Source: Mycobacterium sp. SMC-4 (lineage in GTDB: Bacteria; Actinomycetota; Actinomycetes; Mycobacteriales; Mycobacteriaceae). From it: a stretch of 64,000 bases of DNA. Below the pieces are notes generated by a model. The model did not search any database. It was not told the DNA's origin and worked only from the letters and a program-made list of their open reading frames with translations. Of this stretch, positions 16,637 through 25,429 are shown in pieces. The DNA lies in NCBI RefSeq assembly GCF_025263265.1, contig NZ_CP079869.1, positions 1,736,001 to 1,800,000 on the forward strand, in the 5' to 3' direction. The stretch's first letter is position 1. Every line of letters starts with the position of its first letter. The position numbers and the translations under genes are program-made.

Positions 16637-18154
16637 GTCGCCGGGTGAGGTCAGTCTGGCCCGTAAAGCGGTGACATCGATTTTGCCGGTGGCACCGCGA
16701 GGAATCTCGGTGTCGTCGTCGATGAGCTTCCAGACGGTGGGAACCTTGAAGCTGCTGAGCAGCTTTCGCGCAGCTGTCCGCAGTGAGCTGACCGTGCCGT
16801 TCCCGGCGATCAGGGCCGCGACCTGGGGCCCGTCGGGGCCCGGGACATCGGTGACGGCGACGGCGCGAACCCCGTCGATGCTGCGCAGCGCGTCCTCAAC
16901 CTCGGCGGGGTACACGGTGGCCCCGCTCACCTTGAACATATCGTCGGATCTGCCGTGATAGAACAGGAACCCGTCGGCATCGAAATGGCCCAGATCCCCG
17001 GTCGGATAGAACTGGTCGGCGGTGAACACCTCCTGACGGGTGCGTCCGAGGATCCCGCGCAACACGTGCGGGCCGCGAATCTGGATCTCTCCCACCTCAC
17101 CGGGCGCCACGGCGACACCGGTGTCCGGGTCGACGATGCGCACCTGCATGCCGGGGAACGGCTTTCCGCAACTGCCCCATGCCGACCGCGGCATGTCGGT
17201 GTCGGCAGCGAAACCGCAGAAAGGGCCGAACGACTCGGTCATGCCGAACAGGTTGGCCCGAGCGCCTTTCGCGCTGCGGAGGTGCTCGGGAAACAACGCC
17301 TCCAAGCTCCCCGGCCGAAGCGCCGACAAGTCGGCGTCCACCGACTCGAGGTGCTGGGCCAATGCTTCGGCCTGGCTGGGCCAGCCGCGAAACAACGTCA
17401 CGCGTTCGCGGGCGAGCAACCGCAGCGTGGACTCGGGAGTGGGAATCGCTTCGGTGACCAGAGCGGCGCCACTGACCAGTGCGGTCAATGCACCGGCACC
17501 GAACCCGCCGACCCAGAACAGCGGCATGGGCAGATAGAGCCGGGACTGTGCGGTGACGCAGCGTGCAGCCAGCCCGGAGCGTACCGCCGCCAGCGCGTTG
17601 CCGTGGCTGTGCACCACACCTTTGGGCGCTCCGCGGCTGCCGGAGGTGAACATGATCACCAACTCCGTGCTGGGCCGCACGCCCGCGCCGACACCGTCGA
17701 CGACGTTGTCGGTGACCGGGGTCCTGGGCAGTGACAGGGCCTGCCGTGCGGTCCATACCTGCTGTAGGGCGGGCAGTTCGGCCAGCTGTGCGTCGACGGT
17801 CTGCCGATAGCGATGACCGCGGAACTCGTCGATACTGATCAGGTACTGCACCGATGCCCGGCGCAGTTGTGCCAGCAGTTCGCGCGGTGCCAGCAGCGTG
17901 CTCAACGGCACCAGTACGGCACCGATGCGGGTGACGGCGAACGCAAGTCGGATCCAGTCCACGCCGTTGGGCATCAGCAAGCCGACCCGGGTACCCCGGT
18001 TGACGCCCGCCTGCAGCAGTCCCGCAGCCAGTGAGCGGGTGGATTTGTCCAACTCGAAGAACGTCGCGCGGTCATCGGGGTCGATCACCGCGGGTTCGTG
18101 GCCCCGGAGCGCGGCTTGCCGGCGCAGCGTGGCGTCGACGGTGTCCTCAGTCAT
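16613..18154 (-). CDS. Acyl-CoA synthetase / AMP-ligase (FadD-like), third of a tandem
   Basis: A 513-residue ANL-superfamily adenylate-forming enzyme that would activate a carboxylic acid to its CoA thioester. MFTSGSRGAPKG (about 168-180) is the AMP-binding P-loop, FGMTES (about 310) the A5 motif, YPTGDLGHFD the A7 motif, and RGATGKID near residue 485 carries the catalytic lysine. It is the last gene of a six-gene minus operon and overlaps the preceding synthetase by 8 bp. Confidence 0.88.
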   Translation of the reverse strand: MTEDTVDATLRRQAALRGHEPAVIDPDDRATFFELDKSTRSLAAGLLQAGVNRGTRVGLLMPNGVDWIRLAFAVTRIGAVLVPLSTLLAPRELLAQLRRASVQYLISIDEFRGHRYRQTVDAQLAELPALQQVWTARQALSLPRTPVTDNVVDGVGAGVRPSTELVIMFTSGSRGAPKGVVHSHGNALAAVRSGLAARCVTAQSRLYLPMPLFWVGGFGAGALTALVSGAALVTEAIPTPESTLRLLARERVTLFRGWPSQAEALAQHLESVDADLSALRPGSLEALFPEHLRSAKGARANLFGMTESFGPFCGFAADTDMPRSAWGSCGKPFPGMQVRIVDPDTGVAVAPGEVGEIQIRGPHVLRGILGRTRQEVFTADQFYPTGDLGHFDADGFLFYHGRSDDMFKVSGATVYPAEVEDALRSIDGVRAVAVTDVPGPDGPQVAALIAGNGTVSSLRTAARKLLSSFKVPTVWKLIDDDTEIPRGATGKIDVTALRARLTSPGDSDDPALP

Positions 18155-19730
18155 CGAACAACGGTCTCAACGCGCAGAGGTCGACTTTTCCGCTGGGCAA
18201 CAGCGGGAGGTCAGTTCGGCGGCAGACTCGCCACCGGCGCGGGATCTTGTATGCCGACAGTTCCCGGCGAAGTCCCGCGCGGACAGTCTCGACCTCGACG
18301 CTGGGAGTGCCGTCGAAAGCCAAGACGGCGCCGACGATCTCACCGCGTGTCGGGTCAGGCAGCCCGACGACGTGCACGGTGGCCGGGTGGCCGGCCGCGG
18401 TCAGCACCCGGGTCAACGCGGCTTCGACTTCGCCGGGGGTGACGTTGGCGCCCGCGGTCTTGATCATCGCGCCCGCCCGCGCGGTGAAGTAGTAGAAGCC
18501 CTCGGCGTCGGTGCGGACCAGATCTCCGGTGCGTAGCCAGCCGTCCGGATCGAAACAGTCCTCCCGGTTGTGACCGTGGTAGTGCTGCATGAGATACGGC
18601 CCACGAAGCCATAGTTCGCCGATCTCGCCGACGCTGACCGGCTCGGTGGTCGCGGGATCGACCACGCGGGTCTGGAATCCGGGTGCCGGGGTGCCGAACG
18701 ATCCGCGTCGATGCTCGGGCTGGTCGGTTTCGTCGCCGCTGAGCAGGACGACGCTGCCGGCCTCGGTCATACCGAGCATGCTGTGCCGCAGCGCGGGGTC
18801 GGCGGGGCGGGCGTGCTCGGCCATGATCGGATAGAGGTTGCCCCGGGTGGCGGTGAACACCCGGTCTGCATAGCTGGGGTGCTCGGTCAGGTGGGTCACC
18901 GCGGCGACGAAACCATTGGTGATGGTGGGCCGGTGCTCCTCGATCAGGTCCAGGGTGGCGCCGGCGTCCTCGGCATTCGAGCACACCAGCGTGGCACCGG
19001 CGACCAGCGTGGCCAGCAACCCGAAGGCGTAACCTCCGACCCAGAAGAACGGGGAGTTGCAGAAGAGCACGTCGTGCGAGCTCAGGCCGCGAATCTCGTT
19101 GAGGTTGCGTTGATGTGCCAACAGTGCGCCGTGGGTGTGCACGGCACCTTTGGGGGGACCGGTGGATCCGGAGGTGTAGATGATCGCCATCGGATCGGCG
19201 GCGTCGACGGCGTCCTCGAGCCCGGCGACTCGATCCTCGGCTGGGTGCAGCGTCGCGGTGTCGGTGTCGAAGAGCACATGTCTTAGGACGGGAGCCGCGG
19301 GGGTGTAAACCGCGGTCTGGCTGTCGATGTCCGATGCCGGTCTCTGTAGTGCCGCAGTGATCCGGTCGATGTAGTTGTGGTTGCGGAATCGACGCGCAGC
19401 CAACAAGATCGACACATCGGAAGCTATCAGCTGGGCCTGCAGCTCGGTGGTCACGGCGAAGGTGGAGAACGGCACGACCACTGCCCCGATCCGGGCCGCC
19501 GCGAGCATTGCCACCACGAAGGCGCTGCCATTGGGGTACAGCACGCCGACGTGAGTGCCCTTGCCGGCGCCCAGGCCGACCAGTCGACGGGCCAGCGCGG
19601 CCGAGCGACGCTCGGCGTCCCGGTAGCTGAGCTGGTCGGTGTCGCAGATCAGCAGCGGTTTGTCGCCGAGGCCTTTCCGCGCGTGCAGCGTGTGGGCGAC
19701 GGTCGGCTGCGACGGCGGCGTGGGTGTCAT
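18147..19730 (-). CDS. Acyl-CoA synthetase / AMP-ligase (FadD-like), second of a tandem
   Basis: A 527-residue ANL enzyme. IIYTSGSTGPPKGAVHTHG (about 183-201) is the P-loop, MLGMTEAGS the A5 motif, WLRTGDLVRTD the A7 motif, and LLPSGKVDL near the C-terminus carries the catalytic lysine. It is clearly diverged from its two neighbours, so the three synthetases probably accept different acids. It overlaps the upstream synthetase by 4 bp (ATGA) and the downstream one by 8 bp. Confidence 0.88.
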   Translation of the reverse strand: MTPTPPSQPTVAHTLHARKGLGDKPLLICDTDQLSYRDAERRSAALARRLVGLGAGKGTHVGVLYPNGSAFVVAMLAAARIGAVVVPFSTFAVTTELQAQLIASDVSILLAARRFRNHNYIDRITAALQRPASDIDSQTAVYTPAAPVLRHVLFDTDTATLHPAEDRVAGLEDAVDAADPMAIIYTSGSTGPPKGAVHTHGALLAHQRNLNEIRGLSSHDVLFCNSPFFWVGGYAFGLLATLVAGATLVCSNAEDAGATLDLIEEHRPTITNGFVAAVTHLTEHPSYADRVFTATRGNLYPIMAEHARPADPALRHSMLGMTEAGSVVLLSGDETDQPEHRRGSFGTPAPGFQTRVVDPATTEPVSVGEIGELWLRGPYLMQHYHGHNREDCFDPDGWLRTGDLVRTDAEGFYYFTARAGAMIKTAGANVTPGEVEAALTRVLTAAGHPATVHVVGLPDPTRGEIVGAVLAFDGTPSVEVETVRAGLRRELSAYKIPRRWRVCRRTDLPLLPSGKVDLCALRPLFDD

Positions 19731-21172
19731 ACCCGCGCGAAGTGCGACCGGACTGCGTGGAGGTCGGGCTTGCCGGAAGGAGTGCGGGGAATCGTGTCGA
19801 CGATGACGATCTCGGTGGGGATCTCGTAGCGTGCCAGCCGGGTGTCGAGGTAGGCCGTGAGCTCGTCGGGATCGGTGTGGGCGTGGGTGCGCAACTCCAC
19901 CAGAGCGACCGGTGTCTCCCCGAGCCGGGAATCCGGTGCGCCGACCACCGCGGCACCGGCCACCGCGGGGTGGCTCTCCAATGCGGCGCGGACATCATCG
20001 GGCAGAACCTTGAAACCTCCGCGGATGATGGCCTGGTCGGCCCGGCCGAGGATCCACAGGAAGCCGTCGGCATCGATGCGGGCCAGGTCGGTGGTGCGCA
20101 TCCAGTCACTGTCCGGACCGAGCTGAGGGGGTCTGACCTCCAGCAGCCCGGGCTGGTCAGGCGCCAATGGCTGCCCGGCTTCGTCGACGACCCGAAGTTG
20201 GGCACCCTTATTGGCGCGGCCCACACTTCCTCGCTTGGCGTGCCAGTGTTTCCGGTGATCGGCAAGCGTCCAGCCGGCGACTCCGCCGCCGAATTCCGTT
20301 GCTGCATAGGAGGTCAGCACGGGGATGCCGAACTTCTCGGTGAACGCATCGGCATCGTCGGCCGACAGGGGAGCGGTCCCTGACGTCACGGCCAACACAC
20401 CGGCCAGGTCGTCGCGGGTCAGGTCGGAATGCAACACCATGCGCAGCGCGGCGGGGACCAACGAGACCGCCCGGGGCCGGTGATCGCGGACCGCACGGGC
20501 CCACTGGCCCAGGTCGAATCGGCGCAGCAGCACGAACGGGCGCGCCTCGGCGATGCACAGCAGAACCCGGAACACTCCGCCGATGTGCACCAGCGGCGAG
20601 TTGACGATGGCTACGCCCCGACGCAGTTCGGTGGGGCCAGCGGCCTTCTCCGGTTCGTTGCCGATGACGCTGCGGGCCAGCATGTCGTAGGTCAGGTCTA
20701 CGCGTTTGGGAGGCCCCGTGGTCCCGCTGGTCAGCATCCACACCGCCACGCCGGGCCGACCGGGATCGGCGGTGCCTGAGCCCTCGGTGACTACCGGTGC
20801 GGTGTCGAGATCGCGCAGTGTCACCACCGTCGCCGGGGTCTGTGGGGCCAGGGTCGCGAGGTCGGCGGACAGCCCGATCAGTATTGGTAGCTGCAGTGCG
20901 GCGATGTCGGCGCGGGTGCGCTCGTCACCGCGGGCCGGGTTGATCACGACCGCGGTGCCGCCGGTGGCCAGCACTCCGAGCAATGCGGCGACATGGGCCG
21001 GTTCGTTACGCAGCATGATCCCGACGCGACCCGTGCCCGCGACGGCGCCGACGTGCCGGGCCAGCGTCGCGAGCTGTCCCCAGGTGAACCAGTCGCCATC
21101 GAACTGCATGCCGGGCGCGTCCGGATCGAGATCGAAGACATCCTCGATGCGTTGCGAGAGCGGGTGTGTCAT
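19727..21172 (-). CDS. Acyl-CoA synthetase / AMP-ligase (FadD-like), first of a tandem
   Basis: A 481-residue ANL enzyme, shorter than its neighbours. WMLTSGTTGPPKRVDLTY is the P-loop with Arg where Gly is usual after the Lys. SYAATEFGG is an A5-type motif, MRTTDLARID fills the A7 position with TTD replacing TGD, and RTPSGKPDL carries the catalytic lysine. These substitutions make substrate or activity differences likely. I take the ATG at 21172, which shares one base with the stop of the crotonase before it; the longer frame only extends into that gene. Confidence 0.85.
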   Translation of the reverse strand: MTHPLSQRIEDVFDLDPDAPGMQFDGDWFTWGQLATLARHVGAVAGTGRVGIMLRNEPAHVAALLGVLATGGTAVVINPARGDERTRADIAALQLPILIGLSADLATLAPQTPATVVTLRDLDTAPVVTEGSGTADPGRPGVAVWMLTSGTTGPPKRVDLTYDMLARSVIGNEPEKAAGPTELRRGVAIVNSPLVHIGGVFRVLLCIAEARPFVLLRRFDLGQWARAVRDHRPRAVSLVPAALRMVLHSDLTRDDLAGVLAVTSGTAPLSADDADAFTEKFGIPVLTSYAATEFGGGVAGWTLADHRKHWHAKRGSVGRANKGAQLRVVDEAGQPLAPDQPGLLEVRPPQLGPDSDWMRTTDLARIDADGFLWILGRADQAIIRGGFKVLPDDVRAALESHPAVAGAAVVGAPDSRLGETPVALVELRTHAHTDPDELTAYLDTRLARYEIPTEIVIVDTIPRTPSGKPDLHAVRSHFARV

Positions 21173-21963
21173 CAGCGGATCCGTGGTGGCTTCTTCCCCG
21201 GCGCGCCCCGCTGGGCGAGCTCTGCGGTGGCCAGCGGGTTGCCCAGCCGGGTGTAGATCAGTCCCTGGTCCATCGCCGCGCGGTAGGGCTTGTCCAGGGA
21301 TTCCCAGATGGCTTTGACGGTGCCTTGGGTCGCGGTCGGGGGTTTGGTGGCGATCGTGGTCGCGATCTCGTGCGCACGGGCCCACAGTTCCTCCTCGGAG
21401 ACCACTTCGGTGACCAGACCGATGCGCAGCGCAGTGTCCGCGCCGACACGTTCGTCGTTGCCCATCAGAGCCATTCGCAGCGTGTCACCCAGCCCGATCC
21501 GGCGCATCAACCCGACCGGCTCCAGTGCCGACACCAGTCCCGCGCTGACATGAGAATCGAAGAACGTCGCACCCGCGGAGCAGATCACGACGTCGGCCTC
21601 GTTGACGAAGTACAGCGCTCCGGCAGTGCACATACCCTGTACGGCGCACACCACTGGTTTCCACATCTTCTGCCACTTCGGGCTCAGTAATTCGCCGGGA
21701 TCCTCGTGGTTCCATACGATCTCGGGCTGACCGTAGCGGGACTTCATGTCCAGGCCGGCGCTGAACGCGCGGTCGCCGGCGGCGCGCAGCACGACGGCAT
21801 TGATCCCCTCATCGGCCTTGATGGTGTGCCATGCGGTGCGCATCTCCTCGCACATCGTGCGGTTGAACGCGTTGAGCGACTCGGGCCGGTTCAGCGTGAC
21901 CGTCGCGACCCGGCAGTCGTAGTCCAGGTCGAGCAGGATGGTCTCGAACGTCATGGCGTTCAT
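21172..21963 (-). CDS. Enoyl-CoA hydratase/isomerase (crotonase family)
   Basis: A 263-residue crotonase-fold protein. LNRPESLNAFNRTM is the N-terminal signature, RAFSAGLDMK (about 70) the first oxyanion loop, and VQGMCTAGALYFVNEAD the second. The third gene of the minus operon, it overlaps the preceding crotonase by 4 bp (ATGA). The second loop has TAGAL where hydratases often have CxGGG, so it may be an isomerase, hydrolase or other crotonase rather than a standard hydratase. Confidence 0.85.
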   Translation of the reverse strand: MNAMTFETILLDLDYDCRVATVTLNRPESLNAFNRTMCEEMRTAWHTIKADEGINAVVLRAAGDRAFSAGLDMKSRYGQPEIVWNHEDPGELLSPKWQKMWKPVVCAVQGMCTAGALYFVNEADVVICSAGATFFDSHVSAGLVSALEPVGLMRRIGLGDTLRMALMGNDERVGADTALRIGLVTEVVSEEELWARAHEIATTIATKPPTATQGTVKAIWESLDKPYRAAMDQGLIYTRLGNPLATAELAQRGAPGKKPPRIR

Positions 21964-22766
21964 CGGCACTGCCAGTTCGGGGTTCGCTTCTCGACGAACG
22001 CACGGGGGCCTTCCTGGGCATCTTCGGTGCGCACCACCCGCTCGCGGAACGTCTCCGCCAGGATCTCTCCCTCCAGCAGCGGTAAATCGAGGGTCTTGTG
22101 AATCGCCAGACGGGTACCGCGCACCGCCAGAGGTGCGTTGGAGTTGACGATGTCGGCGATCTCGTGGGCGCGCTCGAGCAGCGTGTCGTGCGGGACCACC
22201 TCGGTGATCATGCCGAGTTCGTAGGCCCGCTCGGCGCTCATCCGCTCGTGCTTGCCTGTCAGCGCCATTCGCAACGCGACCGAGCGGGGCAGCGCACGCG
22301 CCAGTCGCACCATCTCGCGGGCGGCCACCAATCCGATGCTCACATGCGGATCGAAGAAGGTTGCCTGGTCCGACGCGATCACGATGTCGCCGGTGGTGAC
22401 CCAGTCCAGCCCGGCACCGCAGCAGATCCCGTTGATTGCGGCCAGCACCGGCTTGGCCATCCGGCGAAACGGGGGCGTGCCCTCCTGGGGCGCCTCCCAC
22501 TGGTCGTAGGTCGACAGGTAGGGCCGTTGGTAGATGACCTTCCCGTCGTCGGGGATCTCCGTGACGTCGGCGCCGGTGCAGAACGCCCGCCCGGTTCCGG
22601 TCACGATCATCAGCCAGATGTTGTCGTCGTTCTCGGCCTCGTCATACGCGCTGCGCAGTTCGTCGATCATGTGCGGCGACAAAGCGTTGAGGGCCTCGGG
22701 GCGGTTGAGCGTGATCGTGGCTTTGTGCCCGTCGACCTCGTAGGTGATGGTGTCGTAGTCGCTCAT
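21960..22766 (-). CDS. Enoyl-CoA hydratase/isomerase (crotonase family)
   Basis: A 268-residue crotonase. LNRPEALNALSPHM, then GRAFCTGADVTEI (about 64-76) and INGICCGAGLDWV (about 115) give both oxyanion-forming loops, and the C-terminal EGPRAFVEKRTPNW is the usual crotonase tail. Second gene of the operon, 13 bp after the first crotonase. With its two neighbours it forms a triplet of related but diverged crotonases feeding, or fed by, the three synthetases. Confidence 0.87.
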   Translation of the reverse strand: MSDYDTITYEVDGHKATITLNRPEALNALSPHMIDELRSAYDEAENDDNIWLMIVTGTGRAFCTGADVTEIPDDGKVIYQRPYLSTYDQWEAPQEGTPPFRRMAKPVLAAINGICCGAGLDWVTTGDIVIASDQATFFDPHVSIGLVAAREMVRLARALPRSVALRMALTGKHERMSAERAYELGMITEVVPHDTLLERAHEIADIVNSNAPLAVRGTRLAIHKTLDLPLLEGEILAETFRERVVRTEDAQEGPRAFVEKRTPNWQCR

Positions 22767-22779
22767 GCGGTCCCTTCTG

Positions 22780-23577
22780 CTACCGGCCTTGGAAGTCGGG
22801 AGCTCGACGCTCCCGGAACGCGGCCAGTCCCTCTTTGAAATCAGCTGTCCGGCAGGATAGTTCGAGAGCTGCCAGCTCCTGGTTCATCGACCGGGGCAAT
22901 GTTTCGTGCAGGCTGTTCTGAATCGTCTGCTTGGCCAGGCCGATGGCCACCGTCGGGCCTGCGGCCAGCCTGGCCACGAGTTCCTCGGCGGCAGCCTCGA
23001 CCTCGCCGGGCTGGACCGCCTGGTCGATGAGGCCCCAGTCGGCGGCTTGCCTGCCCGAGATCTTCTCGCCGAGCAACAGCATGCGTTTGGCTCGGGTCAA
23101 CCCGGCCAGGCGCGGGAGCAGCCACGTGGCACCGGAGTCCGGAGTGAAGCCGCGTGCGATGAACGGCTCCCAGAAGGTGGCGTCGGTGGCGGCGACGGTG
23201 AAGTCGGCAGCCAGCGCGAGGTTGCAGCCCAGCCCGACCGCCCATCCCTGCACGCTGCACACGACTGGGAGCTGGATGGTGGCAAGGAGTTCGACGATGC
23301 GGTTGTGGGTCAGCGGGACGCGCCGGGTGAGATCTCCGGTCCGCCGTCGGCGGTCGTCACGGTTGGTGGCCACCCAGTCGGCGCCGGCGCAAAAGTTCCC
23401 GCCGTTGCCGCTCAGGTGCACCGCGCGCAGCGAATCGTCGGTTGCTGCCCGGGTGAGGACGTCGACCAGCTCGCCGATCATCTGATGGGTCAATGAATTT
23501 CGGTGGTCCGGCCGATCCAGCGTGATCCGCAGAACGGTGTCGCTGCGGGTCTGATGTACCGCGCCGTCGTCGGGCAC
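22780..23577 (-). CDS. Enoyl-CoA hydratase/isomerase (crotonase family), first gene of operon
   Basis: A 265-residue crotonase. LDRPDHRNSLTHQM, NFCAGADWVATNRD and VQGWAVGLGCNLALAAD are the family blocks, and the tail FKEGLAAFRERRAPDF is standard. It heads the minus operon ech-ech-ech-fadD-fadD-fadD and is divergent from the GntR gene at 23673. The gap between the two contains a small palindrome and is the likely control point. Confidence 0.87.
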   Translation of the reverse strand: MPDDGAVHQTRSDTVLRITLDRPDHRNSLTHQMIGELVDVLTRAATDDSLRAVHLSGNGGNFCAGADWVATNRDDRRRRTGDLTRRVPLTHNRIVELLATIQLPVVCSVQGWAVGLGCNLALAADFTVAATDATFWEPFIARGFTPDSGATWLLPRLAGLTRAKRMLLLGEKISGRQAADWGLIDQAVQPGEVEAAAEELVARLAAGPTVAIGLAKQTIQNSLHETLPRSMNQELAALELSCRTADFKEGLAAFRERRAPDFQGR

Positions 23578-23593
23578 CGGCCTACCTTTCGGC

Positions 23594-23609
23594 GGCTATA
23601 TAGATAGCC
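23594..23609. promoter_or_regulatory. Palindrome in the crotonase-operon/GntR divergent promoter
   Basis: GGCTAT-ATAG-ATAGCC is a perfect 6-bp-arm inverted repeat, 17 bp upstream of the crotonase start at 23577 and about 64 bp upstream of the GntR start. The 95-bp intergenic region is AT-rich compared with the flanking genes. It is a plausible operator for the adjacent GntR protein controlling both itself and the six-gene operon. Confidence 0.5.
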
Positions 23610-23672
23610 ATACAGTTAGCGCATCGATTACTATCATGTACAACTTAGCAAGGAAAGGCTGGCCGCGGAACA

Positions 23673-24449
23673 GTGTCGGCGCATCGTATTCGTCAGCCAC
23701 GGGTCGCAGAACTCGTAGCGTCCCGACTGCGTGACGACATCCTCACCGGGCGCCTCAAAGAAGGTGACGTGCTGCCGTCACAGGAATCTCTGTTCGCCGA
23801 GTTCGGCGTGAGCCCGCCCGCGGTCCGCGAAGCGCTGCACATCCTGGAGTCCGACGGCCTGATCTCGGTGCGACGCGGCAACGTCGGGGGAGCAGTGGTG
23901 CATCTGCCGTCCGCCGACCGCGCCGCTCAGCTGATCGGGATGGTGTTACAGACGCGGGCGGCCACCCCGACTGACGTCAGTGCCGCGCTGCTGCATCTCG
24001 AGCCGATCTGCGCGGGTATGTGCGCGGCGCGCGAGGACCGGATGGCCGAAGTGGTGCCACACCTGCAGGCCGCGATCGACCTGCAGATCGAACAGTTCGA
24101 CACCACGTCGCGCTACGTGCCCAACGCCCGCCGGTTTCACGAAGCGATTGTCGAGCACTGCGGCAACGAGCCGATGATCCTGGTGATCGGCGCGCTTGAG
24201 GTGATCTGGTCGACCCACGAGTCGTCGGTGTGGAGCGACGAGTGCAACCCCGGCGACCCGCTGAAACCGCGCACCATGCGCGCGGCGTTGCGTGACCACC
24301 ATCGGTTGCTCGATGCCATCGTCGACGGCGATTCGGCACGCGCGACCCGGTTGGCGCAGAACCACCTGGCAGTGGCGCGCCGCAACACGCTGGCCGAAGC
24401 GTCCAGCAGAACGATTGAAGCCAAGCTCATTTCGAATCACAGCCGGTGA
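23673..24449 (+). CDS. GntR-family (FadR subgroup) transcriptional regulator
   Basis: A 258-residue regulator with an N-terminal winged helix (about 8-75; SQESLFAEFGVSPPAVREAL is the recognition segment) and a FCD-type helical ligand domain (about 95-240) with conserved polar positions such as RRFHEAIVEHCG and DHHRLLDAI. The GTG start at 23673 has only a distant AAGGAAAGG upstream, so the start is less certain. It is divergent from the crotonase/FadD operon, which it probably controls, and is followed 27 bp later by another crotonase gene. It differs clearly from the GntR at 14703, so the two probably see different ligands. Confidence 0.83.
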   Translation: MSAHRIRQPRVAELVASRLRDDILTGRLKEGDVLPSQESLFAEFGVSPPAVREALHILESDGLISVRRGNVGGAVVHLPSADRAAQLIGMVLQTRAATPTDVSAALLHLEPICAGMCAAREDRMAEVVPHLQAAIDLQIEQFDTTSRYVPNARRFHEAIVEHCGNEPMILVIGALEVIWSTHESSVWSDECNPGDPLKPRTMRAALRDHHRLLDAIVDGDSARATRLAQNHLAVARRNTLAEASSRTIEAKLISNHSR

Positions 24450-24476
24450 ATCGGATCCGACAGAACAGGATGAACC

Positions 24477-25352
24477 ATGACCACCGCCGCCGATGACCGT
24501 GTGCTCTACGACGTCGACCGCGACAAGCGGATCGCAACCATCACGCTGAACAACCCGGCCCAGCGCAACTCCTACGACGCTGCGATGCGCGAGCAACTGG
24601 CCCGCTACCTCGATGACGTCGCCGACGACGACGACCTGACCGTGGTGCTGCTGCGCGGTGCCGGCGGCGTCTTCAGCACCGGAGCGGACATGAACAACGC
24701 CTACGATTGGTATGGACGTCCGGATTCCGAGCAGGCCAAGCGCCGGCCCAGTCAGCGCCGGCGACTCACGGTGGACCGTAAGACCTTCAGCTTCTATCAC
24801 AACCTGATGGGCTTCCCGAAGGTCACCGTCGGCGAAATCAGCGGCTACGCGCTCGGCGGTGGGTTCGAGATGGCGCTGATGACCGACATCTCAGTGATCG
24901 GACGCGATGCCCGAATCGGCATGCCCGCCACCCGCTTCCTGGGCCCGGCGCTGGGCAGTCTGCACATGTTCTTCCACCGGCTCGGTCCGGTGCTGTCGCG
25001 CAAACTGCTGCTCACCGGCGACATCATCACCGCGGCCGAAATCGAGCACCTGGGGGTTTTCACCGACACCTGTGACGCGGCGTCGGTGCCCGCGCGGGCC
25101 CGCTACTGGGCCGAAAAGGCCGCGAAGATGCCGGCCGACGGTGTGGTGATCGCCAAGGAGGCGTTCCGTTTGGTCGAACAGAGTCAGGCCTACCAGGGGG
25201 AGGAAGTGGCCAGCTACCTGTTCCACGCGTACGGCACGAACCTGCAGTTCGCGCCCGGTGAGTTCAACTTCGTCAAGACGCGTGCGCAGGTCGGGACCAA
25301 GGAAGCGTTCCGGCTGCGTGACGAGCATTTCCACGTCGCCGAGCCGGAGTGA
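24477..25352 (+). CDS. Enoyl-CoA hydratase/isomerase (crotonase family)
   Basis: A 291-residue crotonase, slightly longer than its paralogues because of an insertion after the first oxyanion loop (VFSTGADMNNAYDWYG, about 62-77). The second loop is ISGYALGGGFEMALM (about 120-134). It follows the GntR gene by 27 bp on the same strand and may be co-transcribed with it. The active-site glutamates of classical hydratases are not obvious, so hydratase versus isomerase cannot be settled here. Confidence 0.82.
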   Translation: MTTAADDRVLYDVDRDKRIATITLNNPAQRNSYDAAMREQLARYLDDVADDDDLTVVLLRGAGGVFSTGADMNNAYDWYGRPDSEQAKRRPSQRRRLTVDRKTFSFYHNLMGFPKVTVGEISGYALGGGFEMALMTDISVIGRDARIGMPATRFLGPALGSLHMFFHRLGPVLSRKLLLTGDIITAAEIEHLGVFTDTCDAASVPARARYWAEKAAKMPADGVVIAKEAFRLVEQSQAYQGEEVASYLFHAYGTNLQFAPGEFNFVKTRAQVGTKEAFRLRDEHFHVAEPE

Positions 25353-25429
25353 GCTGGCTCACTCTACTGTTTGCGCTACACCTTCTGCTAGTTTTGTAAC
25401 GTTCTGTCTTCGAAATCGAGGTCGATACC

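Noticed and set aside
20208..20741. Long opposite-frame and shifted-frame open frames inside the FadD, crotonase and P450 genes
   Set aside because: High GC gives long open frames on all strands; their proteins are Arg/Pro/Gly-rich without domains, while the chosen frames carry clear family motifs.
25365..25383. TACTGTTT-GCG-CTACACCT ahead of the thiolase at 25430 as a tenth regulon site
   Set aside because: The left arm matches 6 of 8 but the right arm only 4 of 8; too weak to list as an operator, though the position is suggestive.
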